A stretch of DNA of 64,000 nt from a bacterium (GTDB lineage: Bacteria > Verrucomicrobiota > Verrucomicrobiia > Verrucomicrobiales > Akkermansiaceae), in the NCBI GenBank assembly GCA_018222765.1, contig JAAEZT010000017.1:1-64000 (forward strand). Reading direction: 5' to 3'. Both the position numbers and the translations under genes were made by a program. This document shows positions 49,527-58,537 of this stretch, piece after piece. Under the pieces are notes generated by a model. The model saw nothing but the letters and a program-made list of their open reading frames with translations, did no database searches and was not told the DNA's origin. Numbering within the stretch: the stretch's first letter is position 1; the number at the start of each line of letters is the position of its first letter.

Positions 49527-49651
49527 GGATCTGATAAGGATGAGGACGGAGAAGATTGTTTGCTGGAGTATGGCTTGGAATTGCGACCGTTGTGGTGACT
49601 GGTAAAGTTGCGGAAGGGGCGCTTTGCCGGGTGCGGATAGTGTTGCCTTGA
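49527..49651 (+). pseudogene. Frameshifted relic of the C-terminus of an LTD/CotH-family-type secreted protein
   Basis: GSDKDEDGEDCLLEYGLELRP (compare DGDGLRALIEYLLG and DLDGLTALVEYALGTLP in paralogues A and B), then in another frame EGALCRVRIVLP* resembling the terminal strand of paralogue C (FARVVLVARP*). Confidence 0.5.
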
Positions 49652-49656
49652 GTTTT

Positions 49657-51639
49657 CTATTTTGAGGTCCAGTCAAGGAGGGTTTTCTTATTCTGATCGA
49701 GGAGTTTGAGCTCTTCGATGATTGCTTTGCCAGGGCCGCTGGAGACATCGAGGCGGAGTTGGTAGAGGGATTTATTGGTGTCGATGGCGATCCTGATTTT
49801 TTGCGATGTATTGTCTCCGTTGACGGGGAAGGAAATGGGAGCGCCCTTAGGGAGAGCAGAATTTTGATTGGTGGTGAAGTAGAGATGGCCGGTGTCTTTG
49901 CTTTCGGTGGTGAGAGTGAAGGAGAGAAAGTAGGGGCCGACGGGAGGTTTGGTGGTTCTGCGGAAGTCCATCGCGATGCCGGGATCGTCGCCAGTGAAGG
50001 TGAGATAGAGAGCGTTGTCTTTGCGAGTGAGTTTGGTGTTCTTGCGGGCGCGGATGGGTATTTTTCCTGTCCGACTTTCTTTTTTTTGCGCGTTGGTGGG
50101 TGGTTCATTGGCGTCCGAGAACTTGGTCCACTGGCGGTTTGCTTTTGGGTGGCTGGCGGGTGTCATTTTGGTGTTAGCGAGCTTTTCAGAATGGAGAACA
50201 TTCCGTGAGATCTCCTGCCACTTTGCAATCATGGCTTGCAGGCGTTTTGGTTCGGCGTCGGCGAGGTTATTGAGTTCAGTACGGTCTTCGGCAAGGTTGT
50301 AGAGTTCCCACTCCTGGCCTTTGAAATTTACCAACTTCCAGTCGCCATCGCGGAGGCCGAAGTCATTTGCAAATTGCAGATAGAGTGGTTCGGGTCGGGT
50401 GAAGCTGGTATTCTCGATGATGGGAAGGAAGGACACTCCGGAAACGGGACGAAGCTCTCTGGTTGGATGCTTGGCGGGGATAGTGCTCTTCGAAATTTCA
50501 GCGAGGGTGGGAAGGACATCGATAAGGTGGACCGGGGTGTCGATGACGGCTCCGGGCTTGAGTTTTATGCCAGCAGGCCAGTGGAGAATACCAGGGGTGC
50601 TGATTCCACCTTCGAATTGATTTTGTTTATAGAAGCGGAAGGGGGCGTTACGGGCCCAAGCCCAGCCGGTAGAGTCGGCGAGGGCAATGTCTCCGTTGGT
50701 GGGTTCAACATTGAGGAGGGGTTTTCTGCGGTCATACGGGCAGGCACCGTTGTCGGAGACGAAGAGGATGAAGGTGTTGTCGAGTTGCTTGTTCTTTTCG
50801 AGGTCGCTAATAAGGCGGCCGATTTCCTGATCAACGCGATCGATCATCGCGGCGAGGGTAACCATACGGTTGATTTCGTATCCTTGTTGCCAAGGGACGA
50901 GCTTGTCCCAAGCACGAATGTGAGGGGGACGTGGGCTGGCTTTGAGGTTTTTAGGGAGAATGCCGAGTTCCTTTTGTTTCGAGATGCGGGTGTCTCGAAC
51001 TTTATCCCAGCCGGCATCGTAACGGCCTTTGTATTTAGCGTAGTCTTCGGGGAGAGCGTGGAGAGGGGCGTGGGGGGCATTGACGGCGAGGTAAAGATAG
51101 AAGGGGTCGTCGGCCTTACGGGATTCTTCGAGAAATTTGAGGGCATGATCGACTTTGGCGACGGTGGTGTAGAAGCCGGAGTCGGGGACTTTCCAGGGCT
51201 CGCCGTTGAGTCGAAAGGTATTGTCTCCCTTGAAGAAATTGCAGGCACCGGAGAGGTGGCCAAAGTAGCGGTCGAAGCCAAAATCGGTTGGTTCTTTTTT
51301 GAGATGCCACTTGCCGGACATGGCGGTGAAGTAGCCGCCGTCGCGGAGGACTTCGGCGGAGGTGACGGCGTGGGAGAGCGCGACGTCACCGGCGGCGACG
51401 CAATACTGCCCGGTGAGAAGCGAGACGCGGGATGAGTGGCACTTGGCTGTATTGTAGAATTGGGAAAAGCGGAGGCCGTTTTTGGCGAGTCGATCGAGAT
51501 TGGGGGTTTCGATTTCCGACCCGTAGCAGCCGATGTCGGAGTAGCCGAGGTCATCGACCATGATGACGAGGAAGTTGGGCTTTTGGGCAGAGTGGGCGGG
51601 AAGGTTCAGAAGAAGTGTGAAGAGAAGAAGTAATCTCAT
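49657..51639 (-). CDS. Sulfatase with non-canonical CHSSR motif and C-terminal beta-sandwich-like extension
   Basis: KPNFLVIMVDDLGYSDIGCYGSEIETPNLDRLA; FYNTAKCHSSRVSLLTGQ. Confidence 0.9.
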   Translation of the reverse strand: MRLLLLFTLLLNLPAHSAQKPNFLVIMVDDLGYSDIGCYGSEIETPNLDRLAKNGLRFSQFYNTAKCHSSRVSLLTGQYCVAAGDVALSHAVTSAEVLRDGGYFTAMSGKWHLKKEPTDFGFDRYFGHLSGACNFFKGDNTFRLNGEPWKVPDSGFYTTVAKVDHALKFLEESRKADDPFYLYLAVNAPHAPLHALPEDYAKYKGRYDAGWDKVRDTRISKQKELGILPKNLKASPRPPHIRAWDKLVPWQQGYEINRMVTLAAMIDRVDQEIGRLISDLEKNKQLDNTFILFVSDNGACPYDRRKPLLNVEPTNGDIALADSTGWAWARNAPFRFYKQNQFEGGISTPGILHWPAGIKLKPGAVIDTPVHLIDVLPTLAEISKSTIPAKHPTRELRPVSGVSFLPIIENTSFTRPEPLYLQFANDFGLRDGDWKLVNFKGQEWELYNLAEDRTELNNLADAEPKRLQAMIAKWQEISRNVLHSEKLANTKMTPASHPKANRQWTKFSDANEPPTNAQKKESRTGKIPIRARKNTKLTRKDNALYLTFTGDDPGIAMDFRRTTKPPVGPYFLSFTLTTESKDTGHLYFTTNQNSALPKGAPISFPVNGDNTSQKIRIAIDTNKSLYQLRLDVSSGPGKAIIEELKLLDQNKKTLLDWTSK

Positions 51640-51860
51640 GTGGGTGGTTTTAGCTTTCGAAGGAGGAGATGGAAAGCCGGAGCGTGTTTTCTTTTTTTCT
51701 AATTCTTAAACTACTGGGAGAGAGTGAGGCAGGTTTTTGACAGACCCAATGGCTGCAGATCTGGATCGGATTTACCGGAGATGAAAGCCGTGACCGTGGA
51801 GAGGGAGGCCCATTCGCCTCAGCCTAAGAAAAAGAAGCGAAATGATCGAGATGGGAAATC

Positions 51861-53441
51861 CTATTTTTGAAGCTGTCGAGAAGATCCTTGATCGCCCATG
51901 GCTTTCTTTGCCTGGTCGAGTAGGAAGGTGAGCGCCGTTTGGTGCTTGGGATCTTTGAGGAGGTTTTCCTTTTCCATCGGGTCGCTGGCAAGATTGTAGA
52001 GCTCTTTGGGTTGGAGCTTTTGTTCCCACGCGAATGTGTGGTCGAGAAAGAGTTTCCATTGGCCGGGTTGGGGAGCTCCGTTGGAGCGAATGGCGACCCA
52101 GGCGCGTTCTTTGTTGTTGGATTTGGACGCTTCGTTGTGGTCGTTGGGGATGATAGGAATGCGGGGAGAGAAGGGTTTTCCTTGCAAGGCGGGAAGTTGG
52201 CTGACGCTGTCCTCGGCACCTCGACCGTTGCCTTTGAGTGGCGGTAACGGTTTGCCTAGGATGTCTGCGGTGGTGGCGTAGATGTCGTTGAGACCAAGAA
52301 GGCGGCTGGTATCTCTCCCGCCGTTTACTCCTCCAAGAGGCCAACTTGCGAGAAAGGGAACGCGGTGTCCGCCCTCGTAAACCGAGCCTTTGTTACTGCG
52401 GAGAGGGCCGGTGAATTGCTTGTTCCTTTTCTCTGCACCGTTGTCGCTGGAGAAAATGAAGAGAGTATTTTCAGAGAGCTTTTTCCCGGGGCGCCGTGGG
52501 TCGTCGGTGGTGGCGAGGTAGTTGCGCAGGCGACTGACGAGGACGTCGTTTTCATAAATGAAATCCTGGCGGACGCTGTTGCAAGGTGATCCATCTTTGT
52601 TTCGACTCGCTCCGATGATCTGTTGGTCGCCAAGTTTTTTATCTGGGGTGTAGGGCCCGTGATTGATGTGGGAGGCGAAGTATAGAAAGAAGGGTTTTTC
52701 TTTTGCGTTGGCGGAGTCAAGGAACTCGCGACTTTGAGCGTCGAGGACTTTTCCGATTTTGTTGAGAACGTAGGAGCCGTCGAGTTGTTTACCATTTTTG
52801 GTGGCGCCGATAATTTTACGACCATGGATCCAGCCAGGGCCTCGGGCTTGGTTGGGTGTGTTGGCAGCACCTTGTTTGAGGACCGAATTTGGTCCTGAGG
52901 TTCCGTGGCTGCGGGAGAAACCGTGGAAGAAATCGAACCCGTGGTCGAGGGGGCCGTCGAAAATGGGTTTGGTGAGGTCGGCGTCCAACCAAGCGTCGGC
53001 GGGTTGGCCTTCTGAGTTATGGTAGGTGAGTCCAAGGTGCCACTTTCCGACCATGCCGGTGGTGTAGCCGTGTTCGCGGAGGAATTCCGGGAGGGTGACG
53101 CGTTCGCGTTCGATCAGGGGATCTCCCTGAACGCCGAAAAGAACCCAGCTCTTGAGGTGAGTGCGCCAGCAATAGCGTCCGGTGAGCAGAGCATAGCGAC
53201 TGGGGGTGCAGCGGCTGGAAGGGGAATGGGCGTCGGTGAAGCGAACGCCGTCTGCTGCGAGTTTTTCAAGAGCAGGAGTATGGAGTTGGGTCGTGTCGGG
53301 GTTACCTGACCAAGATTGGTAGGCGCTGGTGTCGCCCATGCCCATGTCGTCGGCGAGAAAAACGACAATATTTGGCGAAGGAGATGCAAATCCCACGTTG
53401 GTAATGAGGGATACGAAAAAGATGGCTGGCAAACTCTTCAT
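51861..53441 (-). CDS. Sulfatase (CTPSR)
   Basis: SPNIVVFLADDMGMGDTSAYQ; SRCTPSRYALLTGRYCWRT. Confidence 0.93.
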   Translation of the reverse strand: MKSLPAIFFVSLITNVGFASPSPNIVVFLADDMGMGDTSAYQSWSGNPDTTQLHTPALEKLAADGVRFTDAHSPSSRCTPSRYALLTGRYCWRTHLKSWVLFGVQGDPLIERERVTLPEFLREHGYTTGMVGKWHLGLTYHNSEGQPADAWLDADLTKPIFDGPLDHGFDFFHGFSRSHGTSGPNSVLKQGAANTPNQARGPGWIHGRKIIGATKNGKQLDGSYVLNKIGKVLDAQSREFLDSANAKEKPFFLYFASHINHGPYTPDKKLGDQQIIGASRNKDGSPCNSVRQDFIYENDVLVSRLRNYLATTDDPRRPGKKLSENTLFIFSSDNGAEKRNKQFTGPLRSNKGSVYEGGHRVPFLASWPLGGVNGGRDTSRLLGLNDIYATTADILGKPLPPLKGNGRGAEDSVSQLPALQGKPFSPRIPIIPNDHNEASKSNNKERAWVAIRSNGAPQPGQWKLFLDHTFAWEQKLQPKELYNLASDPMEKENLLKDPKHQTALTFLLDQAKKAMGDQGSSRQLQK

Positions 53442-53788
53442 GGCTTATCTGGGAGCGAGGGCGTCAAAGGTGTTCTCAGGTAGCGTTGTGCTTGCCGAGT
53501 TTTAGGATCCTCCGAGAAATGATCACTCTCCTCCTTCAACTCCACCAGCTTGTATGAGTGGGACAGTATCGGTGGAGGTAGGTCAAGGCAAGCAGGCGAT
53601 GAGGAGATTGGCTCAGAGTTTGTCTGAGATGAAATGCTCTCGTCTCGAGGCGATGTTGTTGGAAGGTTCATTCGATTCGAAGGTTAATGATAGGAACAAA
53701 GTCCTTCGGAAGTAAAAATCTGCCTCCCTGGTGCTGTGATGATAAGTGTCGATTGCGTTTGGGAGAAGTTTGAATAGATTAATTTAGA

Positions 53789-54952
53789 ATGAGGATATTT
53801 ATCGTGACTTTCTGTTTGCTGTCATTGTCGGTTGTTGCTCTGGCAGTACCCAATGCAGCGATTTTGGAAAAGGGGAAAGCGCTCTACAATGGTGCGGGTT
53901 CCTGTGTGGCGTGTCATATGGAGGACGGGAAAGGGCAGCCCAGTTCGGTTCCACCATTGACCGGTAGTGATTGGTTGGATGACCCCGATCGGACAATCGC
54001 CATTGTGCTCCGCGGGTTAGCTGGCCCGATTAAGGTGAACGGTAAGCGCTACTATTCTGCGATGCCGCCGCAGCTCCTCTTCGATGATGAAAAGATCGCG
54101 CATATTGTTACCTACGTGAACAACGCATGGGGAAATAAGGGCGCGGAGGTTTCCCGCGAGCAGGTCGCGAAGGCACGGGCGGAGTTACCGGTTGCGGTTT
54201 ATACACCAGAGGCGATCCTGAAGGCCTTTCCTTTTGATAAGAGGAAGGGGAGGTCCAATGGGACCTTCAAGCCGGACTTTGACGATGTTCTTGCCGACGT
54301 GACTGTGCCGGTGGTATACCGCACCTTCATGCCGGGAGCCTCACCGGCAGCCTTCGCGGTGGCGCTTCCGGGGAATCAGTTTTATTGCTGGGATGCGGGC
54401 GAATGTCGCCTGCGATATGTTTGGTCGAAAGGGGGTTTCATTCGGGGGAACCAAGTGCATTGGTCCAGCAACGGAAAGCCGGTGGCCCAATTCAATGGAA
54501 TTCCGTATTATCGGGCTCGGTCCAGCCTGTTGAAGCCCGAGGATTACCAGTATTTGGCCGAGTCTGGGCGTAGGACTCCTTTTTATGATACGACGGAAGC
54601 CGTTGATTTTCCGATTCTCGTCGAGGGAATGAAGGAGTCCCCGAAATTCAAAGGATATCGTCTGATTCGCGGATATCCCGAGTTCCGGTATCAGCTTGGC
54701 AAACACGAATTCCGGGAATTGATCACCATGGCAGAGGGTAGGAAAGGGATCACGCGAAGGTTTTTCATGGAGCCGGAGGCTCCGATCACTTTCCGACTCA
54801 CTCCGGATGAGGCGGCACTCGTTTCAACCTCCGCCGGAGTGATTCAAAAAGACGGAAGTTTCAAGCTGACAGCGAAGCAGGCCAAGGAATTCCACATCAC
54901 AATTAACGAGAGGAATCCTCTTACACCACAACCTACAGGAATCACCAAATGA
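53789..54952 (+). CDS. Secreted cytochrome c with uncharacterised C-terminal domain
   Basis: GKALYNGAGSCVACHMEDGKGQ heme motif; distal YSAMPPQLLFDDEKIAHIVTYV; C-terminal FIRGNQVHWSSNGKPVAQF. Confidence 0.85.
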   Translation: MRIFIVTFCLLSLSVVALAVPNAAILEKGKALYNGAGSCVACHMEDGKGQPSSVPPLTGSDWLDDPDRTIAIVLRGLAGPIKVNGKRYYSAMPPQLLFDDEKIAHIVTYVNNAWGNKGAEVSREQVAKARAELPVAVYTPEAILKAFPFDKRKGRSNGTFKPDFDDVLADVTVPVVYRTFMPGASPAAFAVALPGNQFYCWDAGECRLRYVWSKGGFIRGNQVHWSSNGKPVAQFNGIPYYRARSSLLKPEDYQYLAESGRRTPFYDTTEAVDFPILVEGMKESPKFKGYRLIRGYPEFRYQLGKHEFRELITMAEGRKGITRRFFMEPEAPITFRLTPDEAALVSTSAGVIQKDGSFKLTAKQAKEFHITINERNPLTPQPTGITK

Positions 54953-56874
54953 GACCTCTATTCTACTTTCTTTCTTTTTCGCTGATTAGTCAGTTTGTCT
55001 TGGCGGGCACGCCTCCGGCTTATCGAGTCACCAAGATTCCTAATCCACCGTCGAAGTTCGAGACCAAGCAAATCGATGGTTTGGATTTCCTTCCCGATGG
55101 ACGCATGGCGGTTTGTTTACCGAGTGGAGAGGTCTTTCTTTATAGTCCTAAGAGTAAGAAATGGCAGCTCTTCGCAGAGGGTTTGCATAATCCTCTCGGG
55201 CTCATTGGAGAGTCAAATACATCCTTGATTATTTCGCAACGACCCGAGGTGACTCGGGTGAGCGATACCGATGGGGATGGAAAGGCTGATGATTTTGAGG
55301 TGCTCACGGACGCTTTCGGGATGTCCGGGAATTATCATGAATTTCATTTTACCCCGGTGAAGGATAAAGAGGGGGCGCTCTACTTCTCTCTGGGAACCGG
55401 GTCATCGGGAGACGGGATTCGTTCGATCGTGAGAGGGAAGTTTGATCCCCGGGGTCGCCCCGGGCGCATGCATGCCTCGACGCCTTATCGCGGCTGTGTG
55501 ATGAAGCTGACCAAGGATGGGAAAACGATTCCTTGGTCATACGGGCATCGTACTCCTAACGGTTTGGGCCTCGATCTGGAGGGGAATCTCTTTGTGACCG
55601 ATAATCAGGGAGATTGGGTCGGTTCGAGTAAGTTGTTTCATGTCAAAGAAGGGCGCTTCTATGGACATGTAGCCAGCCTGACGTGGAAGAAAGGATTCAA
55701 AGGTGCGCCTTTGGAGGCCGATCCCAGGGAGTTGGCCAAGATGCGAAGTCGGGCTGCGGTGGTATTTCCGCATGGATCGATGGCGAACTCTCCAACACAG
55801 GTTCTTGCGATTACCCCTGAAGCCAAGTTTGGTCCCTTCACGGGGCAGCTACTTGTGGGTGAGATGAACCGGAATCGCATTGTCAGAGTGATGCTGGAAG
55901 AAGTAGACGGCGAATTGCAGGGGGCCTGTGTTCCGTTTATCGATGGCGGCGCATTAGCCAGAGGCTGCAATCGCATGGCTTGGGCTCCCGATGGCAGTCT
56001 CTATGTGGGGCACACCAAGCACACTTGGGCTGGTGGCGAGGGGATTTCCCGCGTTGAATGGAATGGCGAGGATCCTTTCGAGGTCGCTTCGATGAAGCTG
56101 ATGAAGGATGGTTTTCGTTTTAGCTTTACCAAGCCGGTTGACCGAGAGCTTGCTGAAGATCCTGCGAATTGGCCGTTTAAGCGCTACTATTACAAATACC
56201 ACAAATCCTATGGCTCCCCGCAAACTGGGGTTACCCCGATTGAGGTTGAATCGGTGGAGGTTTCCAAGAACGGTAAAACGGTCATGGTTCGTCTGAAGGA
56301 GTTGAAGGCCTGGCATATTCACGAAGTGAACATCAGGGGCTTGAAATCGGCGGATGGAACGTCGCTGGCCAATTCCTATCTGGCCTACACTCTCAATCGC
56401 TTGCTTGAGAATACCCCACCAGATCCTCTCCATGTGAGTGGGAAAGCCTCTCCGAAAAAGACTCTTCAAGGAGAGCCGGTTAAAGTGATTGATCCGATTG
56501 GGACGGTTTATCAGGCCGAGGATGCAAAACGCCGTGGGGTGGGGCTCGCAACTGGACATAGCGGATTTACCGGGAGAAATTATGCTGATTTTGGGGAGGG
56601 AGAGCAGTCAATCGGGTGGACCGTCGAAAGCGCCAAGAGCGGGCAGGGAAAAATTCTTATTCGTTACGCTCTTGGAGCAAGTAAGCGCCCGCTCAAGTTG
56701 ATTGTGAATGGAAAAGATGTCGGTATTTTGCCATTTCCCCCCACCGGGGATTGGAAAAAGTGGGGTGATCTGATCAGTCCGGTGACCTTGAAGAAGGGGG
56801 AGAACAAAATTGTCCTTCAAACGAATGGTGCCAGTGGAGGGAACATTGATCATCTTCAGGTGGTTGAACCGTAG
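54949..56874 (+). CDS. Secreted sorbosone/glucose dehydrogenase-like six-bladed propeller with C-terminal carbohydrate-binding-like module
   Basis: QIDGLDFLPDGRMAVCLPSGEVFLYSP, TPNGLGLDLEGNLFVTDNQGDWVGSSKLFHV; C-terminal YQAEDAKRRGVGLATGHSGFTGRNYADFG. ATGA overlap with cytochrome. Confidence 0.85.
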   Translation: MRPLFYFLSFSLISQFVLAGTPPAYRVTKIPNPPSKFETKQIDGLDFLPDGRMAVCLPSGEVFLYSPKSKKWQLFAEGLHNPLGLIGESNTSLIISQRPEVTRVSDTDGDGKADDFEVLTDAFGMSGNYHEFHFTPVKDKEGALYFSLGTGSSGDGIRSIVRGKFDPRGRPGRMHASTPYRGCVMKLTKDGKTIPWSYGHRTPNGLGLDLEGNLFVTDNQGDWVGSSKLFHVKEGRFYGHVASLTWKKGFKGAPLEADPRELAKMRSRAAVVFPHGSMANSPTQVLAITPEAKFGPFTGQLLVGEMNRNRIVRVMLEEVDGELQGACVPFIDGGALARGCNRMAWAPDGSLYVGHTKHTWAGGEGISRVEWNGEDPFEVASMKLMKDGFRFSFTKPVDRELAEDPANWPFKRYYYKYHKSYGSPQTGVTPIEVESVEVSKNGKTVMVRLKELKAWHIHEVNIRGLKSADGTSLANSYLAYTLNRLLENTPPDPLHVSGKASPKKTLQGEPVKVIDPIGTVYQAEDAKRRGVGLATGHSGFTGRNYADFGEGEQSIGWTVESAKSGQGKILIRYALGASKRPLKLIVNGKDVGILPFPPTGDWKKWGDLISPVTLKKGENKIVLQTNGASGGNIDHLQVVEP

Positions 56875-56946
56875 TGCTGTGCCGGAGCTCGGCGTTCCCC
56901 GGGGAATAAACCTTGTTCTCGATGAGCAATTTATCATTGTTGGGGA

Positions 56947-58323
56947 ATGATGCGTATCCGTCTTGCTAGTTTGTTTGCTACCCTCTCGCTCGGTAGCGCC
57001 CTGGGCGCGAAGCCCAACATTATCATGATCATGGCCGATGACATGGGCTATGAAACGGTGGGGGCGAATGGGTGTGAGGACTACAAGACACCAAATATTG
57101 ACAAGATGGCAAAGAGCGGGATGCGTTTCACCAATGCCTTTGCCAATCCGATTTGCACTCCTTCGCGGGTGAAGTTGATGACGGGGAAATTCAACGTTCG
57201 GAATTACACCCAGTTTGGCTACCTCGATCATGATCAGAAAACCTTCGGAAATTACTTTCGCGATGCGGGATACAAGACCTGTATCTCGGGGAAGTGGCAA
57301 CTGGGGAATGGAAATGAAGGGCCCTCGCATTTTGGTTTTGATCAATCCTGCCTCTGGCAATTAAAGAAGGGAAATAGCCATACCATCGACGGCAAGAAAT
57401 ACGACAGTCGCCACACCAGTCCGGATTTGACCATCAACGGAGAATACAAGGAGTTTCGAAATGGCGAGTTTGGTCCGGATGTTTGCGTTGATTTTATCGA
57501 GAAATTTCTCGGGGAAAGCAAAGACGATCCTTTCTTTATATATTACCCCATGATTCTCCCGCACTGTCCCTTCGTCCCGACTCCGGGCACGCCGAATTAC
57601 GATCCCAAGTCACCGGGGAGCCCGAGTTACAAAGGGGACGCCAAGTATTTCAAAAATATGGTCGAGCACGTTGATAAGCTGGTGGGGAGGATCGTTTCCA
57701 AAGTTGATGCTCTGGGGCTATCCGAAAACACCTTGATCGTGTTTACAGGTGATAATGGCACGGATTCGCCAGTTGTGACGTCCTGGAAGGGAAAGAAGAT
57801 CGCAGGAGGCAAAGGGAAAGGGAATGATGACAGCGGAGTGCGAACGCCATTCTTTGTGACGATGCCGGGGACGGTGCAGGCAGGGAAAGTGAGCGATGAG
57901 TTGGTTGATTTTTCCGATCTGTTGCCGACCTTCTGTGAATTGGCTAAGATTGATTTTTCTGCTGATAAGAATCTCGATGGGGTTAGCTTGTTGCCAAGCT
58001 TAACAGGTAAAGGGGAGCGTGATAAACCATGGTCTTATTTGTTCTACAGTCGGAATGATGGTTCGAGGGAAGCTTCTTCGGTAGTGGTGCGAAATGCCAC
58101 GCATTTGGTTTTTCGAAAAGGTGGTCCGACGAAGGAGGTGCAGTGTTTCAACTGTGCGATTCCTTTTGAAAGGAAGCTTCACGAAGTGCAGGACCAGAGT
58201 GAGGGGGATCGCCAGGTTTATGCCGAATTGACCAAGGTGATGAAGGATTACGATGCTCGTTTTCAAAGTGAACTGAGCGAGGAAGCGGTGGCGAAGTGGC
58301 AGAAGAAGAGGAAGAAAAAGTAG
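56947..58323 (+). CDS. Sulfatase (CTPSR)
   Basis: KPNIIMIMADDMGYETVGANGCEDYKTPNIDKMA; ICTPSRVKLMTGK. Confidence 0.93.
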   Translation: MMRIRLASLFATLSLGSALGAKPNIIMIMADDMGYETVGANGCEDYKTPNIDKMAKSGMRFTNAFANPICTPSRVKLMTGKFNVRNYTQFGYLDHDQKTFGNYFRDAGYKTCISGKWQLGNGNEGPSHFGFDQSCLWQLKKGNSHTIDGKKYDSRHTSPDLTINGEYKEFRNGEFGPDVCVDFIEKFLGESKDDPFFIYYPMILPHCPFVPTPGTPNYDPKSPGSPSYKGDAKYFKNMVEHVDKLVGRIVSKVDALGLSENTLIVFTGDNGTDSPVVTSWKGKKIAGGKGKGNDDSGVRTPFFVTMPGTVQAGKVSDELVDFSDLLPTFCELAKIDFSADKNLDGVSLLPSLTGKGERDKPWSYLFYSRNDGSREASSVVVRNATHLVFRKGGPTKEVQCFNCAIPFERKLHEVQDQSEGDRQVYAELTKVMKDYDARFQSELSEEAVAKWQKKRKKK

Positions 58324-58342
58324 GAGTCCGGCGCCTCCAAAA

Positions 58343-58456
58343 TTTCAGGGTAGGACAGATGATTACAGCATTGGTTTTGACGAGGGTCACCCGGTTGATC
58401 CAAAGGGACCCAAAGAGAAATTCAGCGGAAAGATTTTGCAGTTGCAGTTGGTGTAG
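58343..58456 (+). pseudogene. Relic of a sulfatase 3' end
   Basis: KFQGRTDDYSIGFDEGHPVDPKGPKEKFSGKILQLQLV* resembles the terminal strands of arylsulfatases (xxGxDxGxPVxxxY...FTGxIxxVxxxL). No sulfatase core precedes it; the intact sulfatase stop is 20 bp upstream. Confidence 0.55.
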
Positions 58457-58537
58457 GCGGACCGCTGGGACCGATCACTCGGATTGATGGAAATTCTGCG
58501 ATTGTGTGGGCTTGTTCCTTCTTCTATCACCATCGCG

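Noticed and set aside
50236-51435. 399-aa plus-strand ORF
   Set aside because: Fully antisense to the well-supported sulfatase 49657-51639; low-complexity E/G/V-rich shadow translation.
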